Shown one piece after another: positions 17,564 to 25,846 of a stretch of 58,100 bases of DNA; position 1 is the first letter of the stretch; each line of letters begins with the position of its first letter. The notes under the pieces are model-generated. The model did not search any database, had not been told where the DNA came from, and saw only the letters and a program-made list of their open reading frames with translations. Made by a program: the position numbers and the translations under genes. Source of the stretch: Eubacterium sp. (GTDB lineage: Bacteria > Bacillota > Clostridia > Lachnospirales > Lachnospiraceae); the NCBI GenBank assembly GCA_021769425.1, contig JAETSX010000043.1, positions 1 to 58,100 on the forward strand, in the 5' to 3' direction.

Positions 17564-17970
17564 CTTCCATCACCTGCTTTCTTCAAAAGTTCTGCAATCG
17601 TTTCTTCCAATTCTGCAACCAGTTCGGGTTTGTCAGCCCGCAACAGGTCAATCAGCTCAGGCCTTGTCACACTCAATGCCGCATAGTTGGCAATGGTTTC
17701 ATGAACCCTGCTTTCCGTATACCGATAGTATGATGACCCGTGACCATATATCACTTTTCCGGCATCCCGGAAAGACCCGCCTGAAAGTGCATCGTATATA
17801 TCTTGAAGATTTCCGATTCCACCGCCCATAATATTCCTTGCCATGTGGTCACGTTCAGCATCCTTTTTCGTTTCCAAATCTGCTGCATAATTCAGAGTAA
17901 ATTCAAATGCATTACGGAATATCCATTCTTCAACAGCACATAAATATGATCCTAAAGCATTATCCAGCAC
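17560..17970 (-). pseudogene. Chimeric ORF: repeat R2 fused to an orphan MuF/LXG-toxin-like C-terminal segment
   Basis: The frame begins only at a GTG inside repeat R2, without a ribosome site, and its first 35 residues repeat the C-terminus of the protein at 15156-15359. After that, MARNIMGGGIGNLQDIYDAL, then GHGSSYYRYTESRVHETIAN and a Leu/Glu-rich end resemble the C-terminal tails of secreted or phage-head toxin proteins (DIYDAL, YGH, E-ANY pattern). The 5' part of such a protein is absent, so this is best read as a displaced C-terminal module joined to R2 by recombination. Confidence 0.55.
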
Positions 17971-17972
17971 TT
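17862..17972. repeat. Direct repeat R2, copy B
   Basis: Second copy of the 111-bp repeat at 15164-15274, with one mismatch. Its right edge is the exact point where the truncated BRO reading frame ends. Confidence 0.95.
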
Positions 17973-18211
17973 GTTACCCAGTGCTTGAACTTCTTTGCAT
18001 TCTCCATTTTACTTCCAAAAATAAGAGAATATAATCCAGATTCATTGATAACTGTGGTTTTTTGCGTTCTTCCAAGAGAATCCACGATGCCCCATTTCAG
18101 GGCGTCATCTGTATCAACATATTTCTGAATTGCATTTCGCTCTTTTTCATAGTCCCTATAATACCATACCAAGCAATACATAGGAACTGCAACCCCGTCT
18201 TTTTCATCCAT
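17960..18211 (-). pseudogene. Truncated BRO-N antirepressor fragment
   Basis: The middle of this 83-residue frame is a BRO-N domain: QKYVDTDDALKWGIVDSLGR, then QKTTVINESGLYSLIFGSKM and AKKFKHWVTS. A normal BRO protein goes on EVLPxIR and has a second domain; here the frame stops three residues after the VTS at the edge of repeat R2. The first 25 residues are not BRO-like and are encoded by repeat R3. So both ends look recombined. It overlaps the stop of the gene upstream. Confidence 0.7.
18148..18192. repeat. Repeat R3, copy 2
   Basis: Close to 18641-18685 (catagtccctataata shared, one-base indel and few substitutions). In this copy the sequence is read as the N-terminal codons of the BRO fragment. 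Confidence 0.8.
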
Positions 18212-18596
18212 TTACCAGTAACTTTTGTATCAGTTCCAAATCCGGGATTTCAAAAACAAGCTCATTTTCCAGCGGATCGGAATCCTCAAACCTTAACCCG
18301 GCAAATGCAAGCCTTTCACCGCTTACAACTGCCTGTGCTTCAAAAACTTTTCCGCTGTCCACAGCATCAAACCCGAAGCCATTATGGAAATCCACATCCC
18401 CGCAAACAACAAAGGAAGCGAAGATTCTTTTTATGCCTTTCTGCAGTGTTCCCAGCCTCGCAACCCGGTTCTGCCTTTCCTCTATCTCCACTCGTCCGCT
18501 GAACCTGGCAATACAGTACCTACGTCCGCCGGATGTCATATATAACTCACCGTTGTCTGCAGGAATGACTTTTATTGTTTCGCCTGTCCTTCCCAT
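18204..18596 (-). CDS. Hypothetical protein, paralogue of 18695-19093
   Basis: A 130-residue protein with AAAGGGGG before its ATG. The N-terminus (TIKVIPADNGELYMTSGGRR) aligns by eye with that of the next gene upstream (IIKTIPLEQGELYGIISGRR), and both continue with VEI-E and a LG turn, so they are paralogues. Position two genes downstream of a toxin-bearing MuF protein makes a role as an immunity-type protein possible; no known motif was recognised. Confidence 0.6.
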   Translation of the reverse strand: MGRTGETIKVIPADNGELYMTSGGRRYCIARFSGRVEIEERQNRVARLGTLQKGIKRIFASFVVCGDVDFHNGFGFDAVDSGKVFEAQAVVSGERLAFAGLRFEDSDPLENELVFEIPDLELIQKLLVNG

Positions 18597-18640
18597 ATGA
18601 AATTCCCCCTTTCCAAATTAGAAACACCCAAATAACTTTA

Positions 18641-18685
18641 CATAGTCCCTATAATACATACCAAGAAATACATGGGAACTACAAC
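18641..18685. repeat. Repeat R3, copy 3
   Basis: The intergenic copy between the two paralogues. It matches 18148-18192 with a one-base deletion and a few changes. Confidence 0.8.
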
Positions 18686-18694
18686 TCTTTTCTA

Positions 18695-19093
18695 TTATTT
18701 TTCATGTAATCTTTTAAAAGCCTCGGACTGTTCTGCTACTTCAAATATCCAATCCCCATCCAAATCTATCTCTCTGGGTATCAGCGCATCAAAAATCAGA
18801 TTCTCAAATATCCCATTTGTGCGCTGCATATCTGCAGAAAGTTCAAACCTGGTAACCGTCTGTAAAAAAAATTCATCTATTTCTCTGGCAGTATCAGGAG
18901 AAGGACATAAAATAATGCCGATATGATGCTTCTTTATCTGGTAGCTCTGCGCCCCAAGTATCGGCACGCTTGTGGAATGTTCCATAATTTCCACTCTTGG
19001 ATTACACTTTGCAAGCAGAATGCGCCTGCCGCTAATGATTCCATATAATTCTCCCTGTTCTAATGGAATAGTTTTTATTATTCTTTTCTTCAT
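18695..19093 (-). CDS. Hypothetical protein directly downstream of MuF toxin gene; candidate immunity
   Basis: The ATG at 19093 (GGAAGGGGAG upstream) gives 132 residues: MKKRIIKTIPLEQGELYGII, then RVEIMEHSTSVPILG and a mixed alpha/beta remainder ending FKRLHEK. It is the first gene after the MuF-toxin gene, separated by a large hairpin. First-downstream position and a diverged paralogue next door are what is expected of immunity genes for polymorphic toxins, but a structural role cannot be excluded. Confidence 0.6.
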   Translation of the reverse strand: MKKRIIKTIPLEQGELYGIISGRRILLAKCNPRVEIMEHSTSVPILGAQSYQIKKHHIGIILCPSPDTAREIDEFFLQTVTRFELSADMQRTNGIFENLIFDALIPREIDLDGDWIFEVAEQSEAFKRLHEK

Positions 19094-19178
19094 TCCGGCT
19101 CCCCTTCCTTTCATTTTTCCACTATTTACGTTATTTCACTTGTATTTTTTTTCGTAGTATGGTATAAAATAATTAAGG

Positions 19179-19247
19179 AAAGGCCATTTCCCGTCCCCTT
19201 TGTCCTAATTCACTTGAATTAGTTGACCGGACAGATAGATGGCCTTT
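19179..19247. terminator. Long nested inverted repeat after the MuF gene
   Basis: AAAGGCCAT (19179-19187) pairs with ATGGCCTTT (19239-19247), and inside it CTAATTC pairs with GAATTAG with a 4-base loop. It starts four bases after the MuF stop. The U-rich tail is better on the + strand (TTTTTATTA) than on the - strand (TTTCCTTAATT), so it may act in both directions or be an RNA structure. Confidence 0.6.
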
Positions 19248-19250
19248 TTA

Positions 19251-20825
19251 TTATCTTTCATAAACCTTAACTATTTGTTCATTTTTTATAGTAGCAATCT
19301 TTTCCACGAACCTCGTATGTCTTGAATGAAAAATGTTATTTATCTGTTTCTCGACTTCATTGTCATTCAAAGGACAACCTGTCAGATTAAAAATAAAATT
19401 AGGTGACTGCTTTCTTTTCTTTGCGATTGCATCATACAATACATTCTTGCCTTTTCCGGTTGGTGATTTCAGGTCAAATCTTTCCCCATCAATCAAGTAA
19501 TCCGGTGTCTGTATGTTCTGTGGGTACATTACTTGCGGCACAAATTCGATTCTCTTTCCATACTTTTCGCTTAGCATGACAGCAATTTCCTTTTCTTGAA
19601 CTGTCGGATGCAGGATAACATGTCTCCCATCCACTTTATAATTTATTCCATCAACCATATATTCCTGCTTTTCAACAATGCTACCCTTTATTCCTTTGTT
19701 TTTCGTCCATTCAGCTGTAATATCCATAGGACTAATTTTATCATCCAATGCTGCTTCTTGCAAGTCTGGCTTTTCACCTTCCACAAATGACCTCTGCCAT
19801 TCCCGATACGTCATATTCCCAGGCACATAATACACTTTCCCATCCGCTTTCCTGGCAGCGCGCTTCCCTATGCTGTCAAATTCATCATCAAAATACGGGC
19901 AGGTGCAGGATCTGCAGTTCACATGAAAGGGCGGCGCCGTCACTCCGGCTTCATATTGGGACATCGGGAAATGCTTCCCATCCATCTCCCGGCATATCTC
20001 TGATGTATGGCTGTCCAATGTGGCCACTATCTCAAAATATTCCACGTCCAATTCCTGATAACATTCTTTCTGCGCTGCAGCGGCAAAAAATGCGCTTTCA
20101 GTCATGACAAGGCGGCCGGCATTCGTTTTTGATGTTTTCATTTTTCGGGCTATGGCCTGGATGGCTTTCTGTGGATCTTCCCCGGTAATGACATTCCTGT
20201 AAAGCTCCGTATGGAGTTCATTCACCAGCTTTTGCCTGTTCCCCCAGATGCGTTCTGAAAAGTTCTTTCCATCCGGCGCCCAGGGCTTCTTTACCACTTT
20301 CTCTATTTTTCTGTTATCTATGCTGGCAAAATCCCATCCCACTCCAATGCCCTTTTGAATTTCATAGGCCGTCTGATAATAGCTGTCTTTATAAATATTT
20401 CGTATTGTTCTGTCCACGGAATCCAGCTGATTCCCGAACATGGCTTCCAGGCTTTGCTGCACTTGAAGTTTCAGTGATTCCAGCCTGCTGATATGTGCCT
20501 TTGCGGATGCATTTTCTAATTGGGCCATCCATGCACCGTTCCTGGCATTTTCTTTCCCATAGCGGATATAATCATTGACTTCCCAACGGAACTCCTCTAA
20601 TTCCTGCCCTCTCAACATCTGGCGGGCCTGCTGCATGGTGATTCCATTGCTATCCGCAAACCTCTGGTACCAGCTTGCTATTTTCCCTTCAATCACCCTT
20701 TGGGCCTCCCGGTATTGCCGCTCTATTTCTTCATAGCATTCCCTCCCCTGTCTGTTCCTGGCTTTCTCTAATGCTCTTGCCCGTTCCCGCCAATATTCCT
20801 TATGATTCATCCTCTTCACCGCCAT
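19251..20825 (-). CDS. MuF-type minor head protein with C-terminal CdiA-like toxin domain
   Basis: A 524-residue protein. Residues about 170-312 are the MuF head domain, ending in the typical TAPPFHVNCRSCTCPYF. The linker (to about 390) leads to a C-terminal domain of about 130 residues with IVEKQEYMVDGINYKVDG, EIAVMLSEKYGKRIEFVPQV, TPDYLIDGERFDLKSPTGKG and KQSPNFIFNL. The DYLIDG / DLKSP / KQ pattern is that of CdiA C-terminal (BECR-fold) RNase toxins. Polymorphic toxins on MuF proteins of temperate phages are known; the target here is unknown. It overlaps the portal gene by 26 bases; MNHKEY at 20810 is an alternative start. Confidence 0.8.
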   Translation of the reverse strand: MAVKRMNHKEYWRERARALEKARNRQGRECYEEIERQYREAQRVIEGKIASWYQRFADSNGITMQQARQMLRGQELEEFRWEVNDYIRYGKENARNGAWMAQLENASAKAHISRLESLKLQVQQSLEAMFGNQLDSVDRTIRNIYKDSYYQTAYEIQKGIGVGWDFASIDNRKIEKVVKKPWAPDGKNFSERIWGNRQKLVNELHTELYRNVITGEDPQKAIQAIARKMKTSKTNAGRLVMTESAFFAAAAQKECYQELDVEYFEIVATLDSHTSEICREMDGKHFPMSQYEAGVTAPPFHVNCRSCTCPYFDDEFDSIGKRAARKADGKVYYVPGNMTYREWQRSFVEGEKPDLQEAALDDKISPMDITAEWTKNKGIKGSIVEKQEYMVDGINYKVDGRHVILHPTVQEKEIAVMLSEKYGKRIEFVPQVMYPQNIQTPDYLIDGERFDLKSPTGKGKNVLYDAIAKKRKQSPNFIFNLTGCPLNDNEVEKQINNIFHSRHTRFVEKIATIKNEQIVKVYER

Positions 20826-22224
20826 TCTGATTTAGGCCGGTTTTATCCTGCTGCATTTCCCGGAAAGGATTGTATTGGCTCTCCGCTTTTTCCTGTTCCT
20901 CCTTTTCTTCCTTTTCCAGACGTTTCAGCTCTTTTTCATAATCCGTGACAAAGGGATGGTTTTTCACAATGGTTTCCTGAGAGATAATGCCGCTGCTTTG
21001 GCTACAGATATTTGACAACTCCGCTTCGTTCCGGATCCGGTTCCTAGTCCATGTCTGTTCCACCTTCTCGCAGCTTATTCCTAAATAGCCGCAAATAGCG
21101 CGGATAAATTCTCCAAACCCGATCCGGAACTCTGTTTCCATTAAGCCGGCTTTCAGTTCCAGCAGGGAATACATAAATTTCAGGGCTTCCCCTGAAGCGT
21201 TCCCATAATTCTCCGGCTGTGGATCTACCCCCTGACCCTGCTCAAAGATTTCCTTCCTGGTCATTGTCAGCATTTTCTCCCTTGCCTCCACCGGAATGTC
21301 TATGGTGATAGTGGATAATCCCGGCTTTCCTTCCTCTTCGTCCAGCTTTACAGTCTTATATTTTTTTAAGTCCCCCAGAAATTCCGCAAGATTTGTCCCG
21401 CCGTATCCACTCAGCACGAAGATAATCTCCTGAATATCTTCCAGGTCATTGAAAAAGCCGCTGTATACTCTGTCATATGTATCTATCAGAGGCTTTACAT
21501 TGTCTAAATCGCTCTGGCCGTATTCATTGTTAAAAAACGGGATAAAAGGGACTCTCCCAAAATTATGAAAATAGACTTTTGCTTCTTCAGATTCCAGGTC
21601 GATAATGCAGTAGTCGAAAATAGAATAATACAACAGGCTTTCCATCGGGTTATTCTCTTCCCGGCAGAAAGCCTGGCATTCTTTTTCCGTCCATATTTCG
21701 TATATGATGTATATTTTCCCGTCATCCATGACTTTTTCATACGTCCGCAGGACTGCTTTCAATTCCCGGTCTAAGTCCTCTGTCCAGACTGGTATCACCT
21801 GCCTGCTGTCCACCACTCCGTACCGTAATCTCTTCTCTTCGTCAATCCAGTAATGAATCCACGCCACTCCGCTGTTTGAGGCGGTGACGCATAGGCTTTT
21901 ACAGATTTTTGGAAATTTATCGCCCAGAATTTCCGCAACTTTTTTACTTCCTCCCTCCATGCCTACGTCAAATAGCGGGGGATAGGTAAACATATAGGAT
22001 GCTTTCTGGTTCACCAGAAGCCCATGGAAATTATGGGAAATTCGGTTATCTGCATTCCGCAGCGGGTTCTCTTCTTTCTCTTCCTTCTCTTCCCGGTTCT
22101 TTTCCAGAAAGAGAATGTCGTTCCTGTTTTTATAATACCGTTCCGCCACATCTGCCTTCCGGACAAATTGGCTGTGCCCTGCTGCATATTTCTTAATCAG
22201 TTTTTTTGCCTGTTCCAGTTCCAT
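20800..22224 (-). CDS. Portal protein (SPP1 gp6 family)
   Basis: A 474-residue portal. It opens with MELEQAKKLIKKYAAGHSQF, has YYKNRNDILF and RISHNFHGLLVNQKASYMFT, typical of SPP1 gp6-like portals, and a C-terminal acidic/Lys tail. The portal forms the ring at the packaging vertex. It lies between TerL and the MuF protein, the usual order. Confidence 0.9.
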   Translation of the reverse strand: MELEQAKKLIKKYAAGHSQFVRKADVAERYYKNRNDILFLEKNREEKEEKEENPLRNADNRISHNFHGLLVNQKASYMFTYPPLFDVGMEGGSKKVAEILGDKFPKICKSLCVTASNSGVAWIHYWIDEEKRLRYGVVDSRQVIPVWTEDLDRELKAVLRTYEKVMDDGKIYIIYEIWTEKECQAFCREENNPMESLLYYSIFDYCIIDLESEEAKVYFHNFGRVPFIPFFNNEYGQSDLDNVKPLIDTYDRVYSGFFNDLEDIQEIIFVLSGYGGTNLAEFLGDLKKYKTVKLDEEEGKPGLSTITIDIPVEAREKMLTMTRKEIFEQGQGVDPQPENYGNASGEALKFMYSLLELKAGLMETEFRIGFGEFIRAICGYLGISCEKVEQTWTRNRIRNEAELSNICSQSSGIISQETIVKNHPFVTDYEKELKRLEKEEKEEQEKAESQYNPFREMQQDKTGLNQNGGEEDES

Positions 22225-22236
22225 GCCTGCGCCTCC

Positions 22237-23451
22237 TTACTTCAAAATGGATATGCCTTCGTTTTTATTTTCATACGAATAGATGGCATACCGTATAGCG
22301 TCCTGCACATCATCAAAGGCTTTTACCGGCTCCCCTGTTTTTTCATCCCACACATACATATAAATCTCTTCTTTGAACCGTTCCACATCATCCACAATGT
22401 AGAGTTTTCTCTGCTTATATAACTGGGCAATCCGTTCAATTCCGCTTAATACTTCTTTTTTTGCATTCACTGCTTTCAAGCCATTTTTCCTAAATTTTTT
22501 CACATATTCCGGCCTGGCGGAATCGCAGTAAAATTTAATGTCACCATATTCTTTTTTCAGTTTCAGGGCCTCTTCCAGCCAGAAATCAATTTCTTCGAAC
22601 CGCCTGGCAACCTCTTTTACCAGATAATAACTGCCTTTATCGTCCAGACCGATTAAAACAATGGCCCCGTAGTGCTCATACCCCCAGTCCACACCTGCCA
22701 TATATTTGACAAAATTGACGGATTTCAGCTTTTCCCGGGAAATGTAATGGACATTCAGGTTGAAGTCTTTGTATATTGCCCCTTCGCCCATCACCCATAG
22801 CCCTTCAATATTACGGTCATAAAACATGCCGGAAGGGGTAGTCTCTTTCATATTCCGCTTATACCGACCGCTCAGGAATGTGTTGTCATCCAGCCTATAA
22901 TGGACTGCTTTGACGGTTTTTCCATCCGCTTTGTCGATATAATTCTTTTTCAGCCAGTGTTCCGGGTTATCCGGGTTGGTGTCAATCAGCATCCTTGCCC
23001 CTTCCCCGGAACATCTGGATTTTATTTCATCAAAGACTTCCTCTTTTGCCATAGTCCCTTCATTGATGTAAGCCCCATACGCGGTCATTCCTCTTATCCT
23101 TCCAAGGTCATTAGCTTTGGAATGGCCGAAGCAGCACACCTGAACCCCAAACATTTTAAAACGGTTATGCTTATCTAAATGAAAGTCTATCCCATACTTA
23201 TTTGTCAGCTCAATCAGCACGTTCCGGTTCAGGGCTCCCAAATCTGCCCCTGCAAGGATGTACTGAGGGGTATCTATCCCCTGCCCTGCTGCAATCCTTT
23301 TAATCCGCCGCAGTTCGTATAGGAATAGGTCATTGTCTAAAACGGTTTTACCCGTCCTCTTTGCCCCATGGTTAATCAGCATAAAGTAATCACTGTTCAC
23401 CGCAAACCGGAATGTGTCAAGCTGTTTAGGCGTATACAATTCACTCAGCAT
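22237..23451 (-). CDS. Terminase large subunit (PBSX type)
   Basis: A 404-residue packaging ATPase/nuclease. Walker A is NHGAKRTGKTVLDNDLF; the nuclease domain shows AGVDWGYEHYGAIVLIGLDD and FYCDSARPEYVKKFRKNG with the acidic residues expected for metal binding. Starts inside the end of the small subunit gene (11-base overlap). Confidence 0.93.
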   Translation of the reverse strand: MLSELYTPKQLDTFRFAVNSDYFMLINHGAKRTGKTVLDNDLFLYELRRIKRIAAGQGIDTPQYILAGADLGALNRNVLIELTNKYGIDFHLDKHNRFKMFGVQVCCFGHSKANDLGRIRGMTAYGAYINEGTMAKEEVFDEIKSRCSGEGARMLIDTNPDNPEHWLKKNYIDKADGKTVKAVHYRLDDNTFLSGRYKRNMKETTPSGMFYDRNIEGLWVMGEGAIYKDFNLNVHYISREKLKSVNFVKYMAGVDWGYEHYGAIVLIGLDDKGSYYLVKEVARRFEEIDFWLEEALKLKKEYGDIKFYCDSARPEYVKKFRKNGLKAVNAKKEVLSGIERIAQLYKQRKLYIVDDVERFKEEIYMYVWDEKTGEPVKAFDDVQDAIRYAIYSYENKNEGISILK

Positions 23452-24292
23452 TTTTCAGAGCGTCCTCTAATTTTTCAAAATAGCTGTCCAGTTTCTCTTC
23501 CCTGTCATCCTTTCCAGCGTTTGCCTTTGCATTCAGCAGGGCGATTTCTGCCCTCTGCTTTTCTGTTGCCATATCCATATGGTCTGACAGCCACTGCAGA
23601 GCTTTCATCCGGTCTGAAAGTTTCACTTTAACGCCGGCCTTTCCTTTGGACACTTCGGACAGAAGGGTTCCGTCCACTTCTTTGCTGTCTTTGATATTGA
23701 CATAGCTGACTGCAATTTTCTCTGTTTTCCCGGTTTCTGGGTTTAGCACTTCGATTTCTTTGTTTCCAAATTCGGTATAATCCGTAATGTCTGCGAAGGC
23801 TATATCCATGTATTTCTGGAAAATGTCAGATTCGCTTAAAAACTCCCGGTTCAGCCGGTTCTGCTTTAATTCCTGAATTTCTTTGGCAATCGCCACATTT
23901 GACAACAATTTATAGCCGTGGGCCCTTGCTGTCAGATAATTTACCCCATAGGCTTTCTGGTATGCTTTGGTAGCGTTAAAGCATCTGACATAAAAAATAC
24001 AAAAAAGCCGTTGCTTATCCGTCAAATTCGTATTTTCCATTACCTCTTTGACTTCATCCGCCACAGCTTCTTTCTTTTCTTCACATTCTTTCCGAACGTT
24101 CGCTTTCTTTTTTTCCGAACGTTCGCTTTTCTTTTTTCCCTGCCCTTTAGGATCTTCCCAACGGTAAGTGCTTTTCCAGCGTCTCACGGTTCCGGCCGGA
24201 ACTTCCAATTTTTTGGCAATGTCCACCAACTTCATTCCCAGATAATACAGCTTTTCTGCCTCTGAAACTTTCTCGTTTACTTCACGGGCCAA
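23441..24292 (-). CDS. Terminase small subunit with N-terminal HTH
   Basis: A 283-residue protein. Residues about 10-45 are a helix-turn-helix (YLGMKLVDIAKKLEVPAGTV), then a lysine-rich linker and the Terminase_2 domain (LTDKQRLFCIFYVRCFNATK, AYGVNYLTARAHGYKLLSN). It recognises the packaging site; the GGGACATTY repeats just upstream are a candidate site. Confidence 0.9.
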   Translation of the reverse strand: MAREVNEKVSEAEKLYYLGMKLVDIAKKLEVPAGTVRRWKSTYRWEDPKGQGKKKSERSEKKKANVRKECEEKKEAVADEVKEVMENTNLTDKQRLFCIFYVRCFNATKAYQKAYGVNYLTARAHGYKLLSNVAIAKEIQELKQNRLNREFLSESDIFQKYMDIAFADITDYTEFGNKEIEVLNPETGKTEKIAVSYVNIKDSKEVDGTLLSEVSKGKAGVKVKLSDRMKALQWLSDHMDMATEKQRAEIALLNAKANAGKDDREEKLDSYFEKLEDALKNAE

Positions 24293-24376
24293 ACACTCAC
24301 CTTCTTTCCCTTTGGGTTCTTATCCTGCTGCATTTTATCTTGTTATGATTTGTCCTGCCGCATTTTACTGCATTAT

Positions 24377-24406
24377 AAAAGGATGCCGGCAAGATAGCAT
24401 CCTTTT
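24377..24406. terminator. Hairpin between sigma-like gene and terminase genes
   Basis: AAAAGGATGC pairs with GCATCCTTTT around a 10-base loop. The arms carry their own A/T tracts, so it could end transcripts from either side and separate the regulator from the late operon. Confidence 0.6.
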
Positions 24407-24436
24407 ATCGGTATATAGATTATATATACAGGGAGG

Positions 24437-24482
24437 GCTGTGGAAGATAATTCGCTGTCTGCTTCGTCTTACCTTCCACGGC
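24437..24482. other. Long imperfect hairpin in the late control region
   Basis: GCTGTGGAAG (24437-24446) pairs with CTTCCACGGC (24473-24482) with one mismatch, over a 26-base loop. No T-run follows. It lies between the GGGACATTY repeats and the terminator, so a regulatory or pac-site role is possible. Confidence 0.5.
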
Positions 24483-24508
24483 TTAATAGCATATTAGCAC
24501 ATCAAATC

Positions 24509-24532
24509 GGGACATTTGGGACATTCGGGACA
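24509..24532. repeat. Three GGGACATTY direct repeats (9-bp period)
   Basis: Three GGGACA units at 24509, 24518 and 24527, spaced by TTT and TTC. They lie just after the sigma-like late regulator and before the terminase genes. Short phased repeats there are candidates for a regulator-binding site or a packaging site. Confidence 0.75.
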
Positions 24533-24537
24533 AACTT

Positions 24538-25020
24538 TCATTTTTTCTCAAAAAATCTTTGATATTCTTTCTTTATGCTGTCCCCCGTGGCTTTTCTGCC
24601 TATCCTTGCCGCCGTTTCCTCCCATGTAAGCCCCTGGAAGATTTTATATTTGATGATTCTTTGCATCCGCATGGGGATTGTGTTCATCCATTCTTCTGTC
24701 TGCATCTTTATTTCTTCTGCTCTTTCTTTTCTCTCTGTCAATGCTTTTTCCATCCTGCGCAGATTTCTGTCATCCCCGTAGTCAAACTCCGCGCCTGAGA
24801 TATGAAAATTCTTTGGCTGGTAGGGGAACTCTGGGTTGCTGCCCTTTACATTTCCGAGTATGGATGGTATTTTCTTTTTCCTGATATTTTTTATTTCCTG
24901 TTCCGTTTCTTCCACCAGTTTACAGGCGTCTATGTATTCCGACAATATTTTTTTGTTCAATAGCTTCCCTCCCGCTGCTTTTTTATCATATAGCCTTATT
25001 TTTGTTCCATCCTGCTGCAT
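24538..25020 (-). CDS. Sigma-like late transcription regulator (DUF1492/ArpU type)
   Basis: A 160-residue protein: coiled-coil N-terminal part (YIDACKLVEETEQEIKNIRK), a linker with PEFPYQPKNFHISG, and a C-terminal region-4-like HTH (QRIIKYKIFQGLTWEETAAR, IGRK). Proteins of this kind sit just upstream of the terminase genes in Firmicute phages and switch on late genes. Confidence 0.8.
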   Translation of the reverse strand: MQQDGTKIRLYDKKAAGGKLLNKKILSEYIDACKLVEETEQEIKNIRKKKIPSILGNVKGSNPEFPYQPKNFHISGAEFDYGDDRNLRRMEKALTERKERAEEIKMQTEEWMNTIPMRMQRIIKYKIFQGLTWEETAARIGRKATGDSIKKEYQRFFEKK

Positions 25021-25029
25021 GTTTCATTT

Positions 25030-25542
25030 TTACATCCCCGGAACTTTAATGCTTTCGATATGCGTCTCTGCGTATTTCCGCGCCTTTTCATATGGCTCTT
25101 TGCAGGAAAATGACGTGCATGTGTGGCATCTGTTTCCCGGGCAGAAATCACAGGCATACAGTTTTGCGTATTCTTTTATTTTTTTCTTCCTATCTTCATT
25201 TTCGCTTTCCATCTTACGCTGCAGCTTGTCTGCATTCACCACTTCTATGCCTGCTGCATCCGCCGCAGCTATTTCCCAGCTCATTCCCTCACTGATGCCG
25301 TAACGGATTCCAACTATGACAAAACTGCAGGTTTTCAGCAGTTCTATGCCGGCTTTCAATCCCAGTTCCCGTTCTTCTGGTTTATCTTCATCCAGACACA
25401 GGGGCATATACAGATGCGGCGCAATCGGCGCAAGTCCGGCTTCTATGGCCTGTCTGGTGATGGATTTTGCATATTCTATGTTCCTGGTTAATCTTTCATT
25501 GCTTTGTGCCCGGTAGGGGCTGCATATGTAGACTTTTTTCAA
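25030..25542 (-). CDS. DUF4406 protein (nucleoside 2-deoxyribosyltransferase-like)
   Basis: The fold is recognised from KKVYICSPYRAQSNERLTRN, PIAPHLYMPLCLDEDK, AGIELLKTCSFVIVGIRYGI and SEGMSWEIAAADAAGIEV. The best start is the TTG at 25542 with AAAGGAG upstream, which gives the family's usual KKVYI opening just after the previous stop; a longer frame starts with ATG at 25563. The C-terminal extension has four or more cysteines (CDFCPGNRCHTCTSFSC), which could bind a metal and is not part of the core family. Confidence 0.8.
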   Translation of the reverse strand: MKKVYICSPYRAQSNERLTRNIEYAKSITRQAIEAGLAPIAPHLYMPLCLDEDKPEERELGLKAGIELLKTCSFVIVGIRYGISEGMSWEIAAADAAGIEVVNADKLQRKMESENEDRKKKIKEYAKLYACDFCPGNRCHTCTSFSCKEPYEKARKYAETHIESIKVPGM

Positions 25543-25543
25543 T

Positions 25544-25792
25544 CTAATGTTTCTCCTTTCCATTCACTTTTCTGCTTTTCAATTCTGCTGCATGCTGTCC
25601 TGGCAATAGTTTATTTCTTTTCCTCAATTCCCTTGAACACGCTGCAATCCTTGAAGCATTCCCTTTCTCGCCTTTCACGGCCATAATAGAGAGGGCTTCG
25701 TTAATTTCCTCGACTGTTGCATTCCGCAAATGGATTTTAAAATTTCCATCCGAAGCCGGGACTGTTGTAAGCCAATCTGTGTTTTTATTCAT
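25544..25792 (-). CDS. Small hypothetical phage protein
   Basis: An 82-residue protein starting MNKNTDWLTTVPASDGNFKI, with a Lys/Arg-rich C-terminus (RELRKRNKLLPGQHAAELK). No family recognised. It is part of the leftward early run and ends beside the DUF4406 gene. Confidence 0.6.
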   Translation of the reverse strand: MNKNTDWLTTVPASDGNFKIHLRNATVEEINEALSIMAVKGEKGNASRIAACSRELRKRNKLLPGQHAAELKSRKVNGKEKH

Positions 25793-25846
25793 CTTCGCTT
25801 ATCATCCTTTCTTCAAACAATTTTTCCCTTTCTTCCTCTGCCTTTT

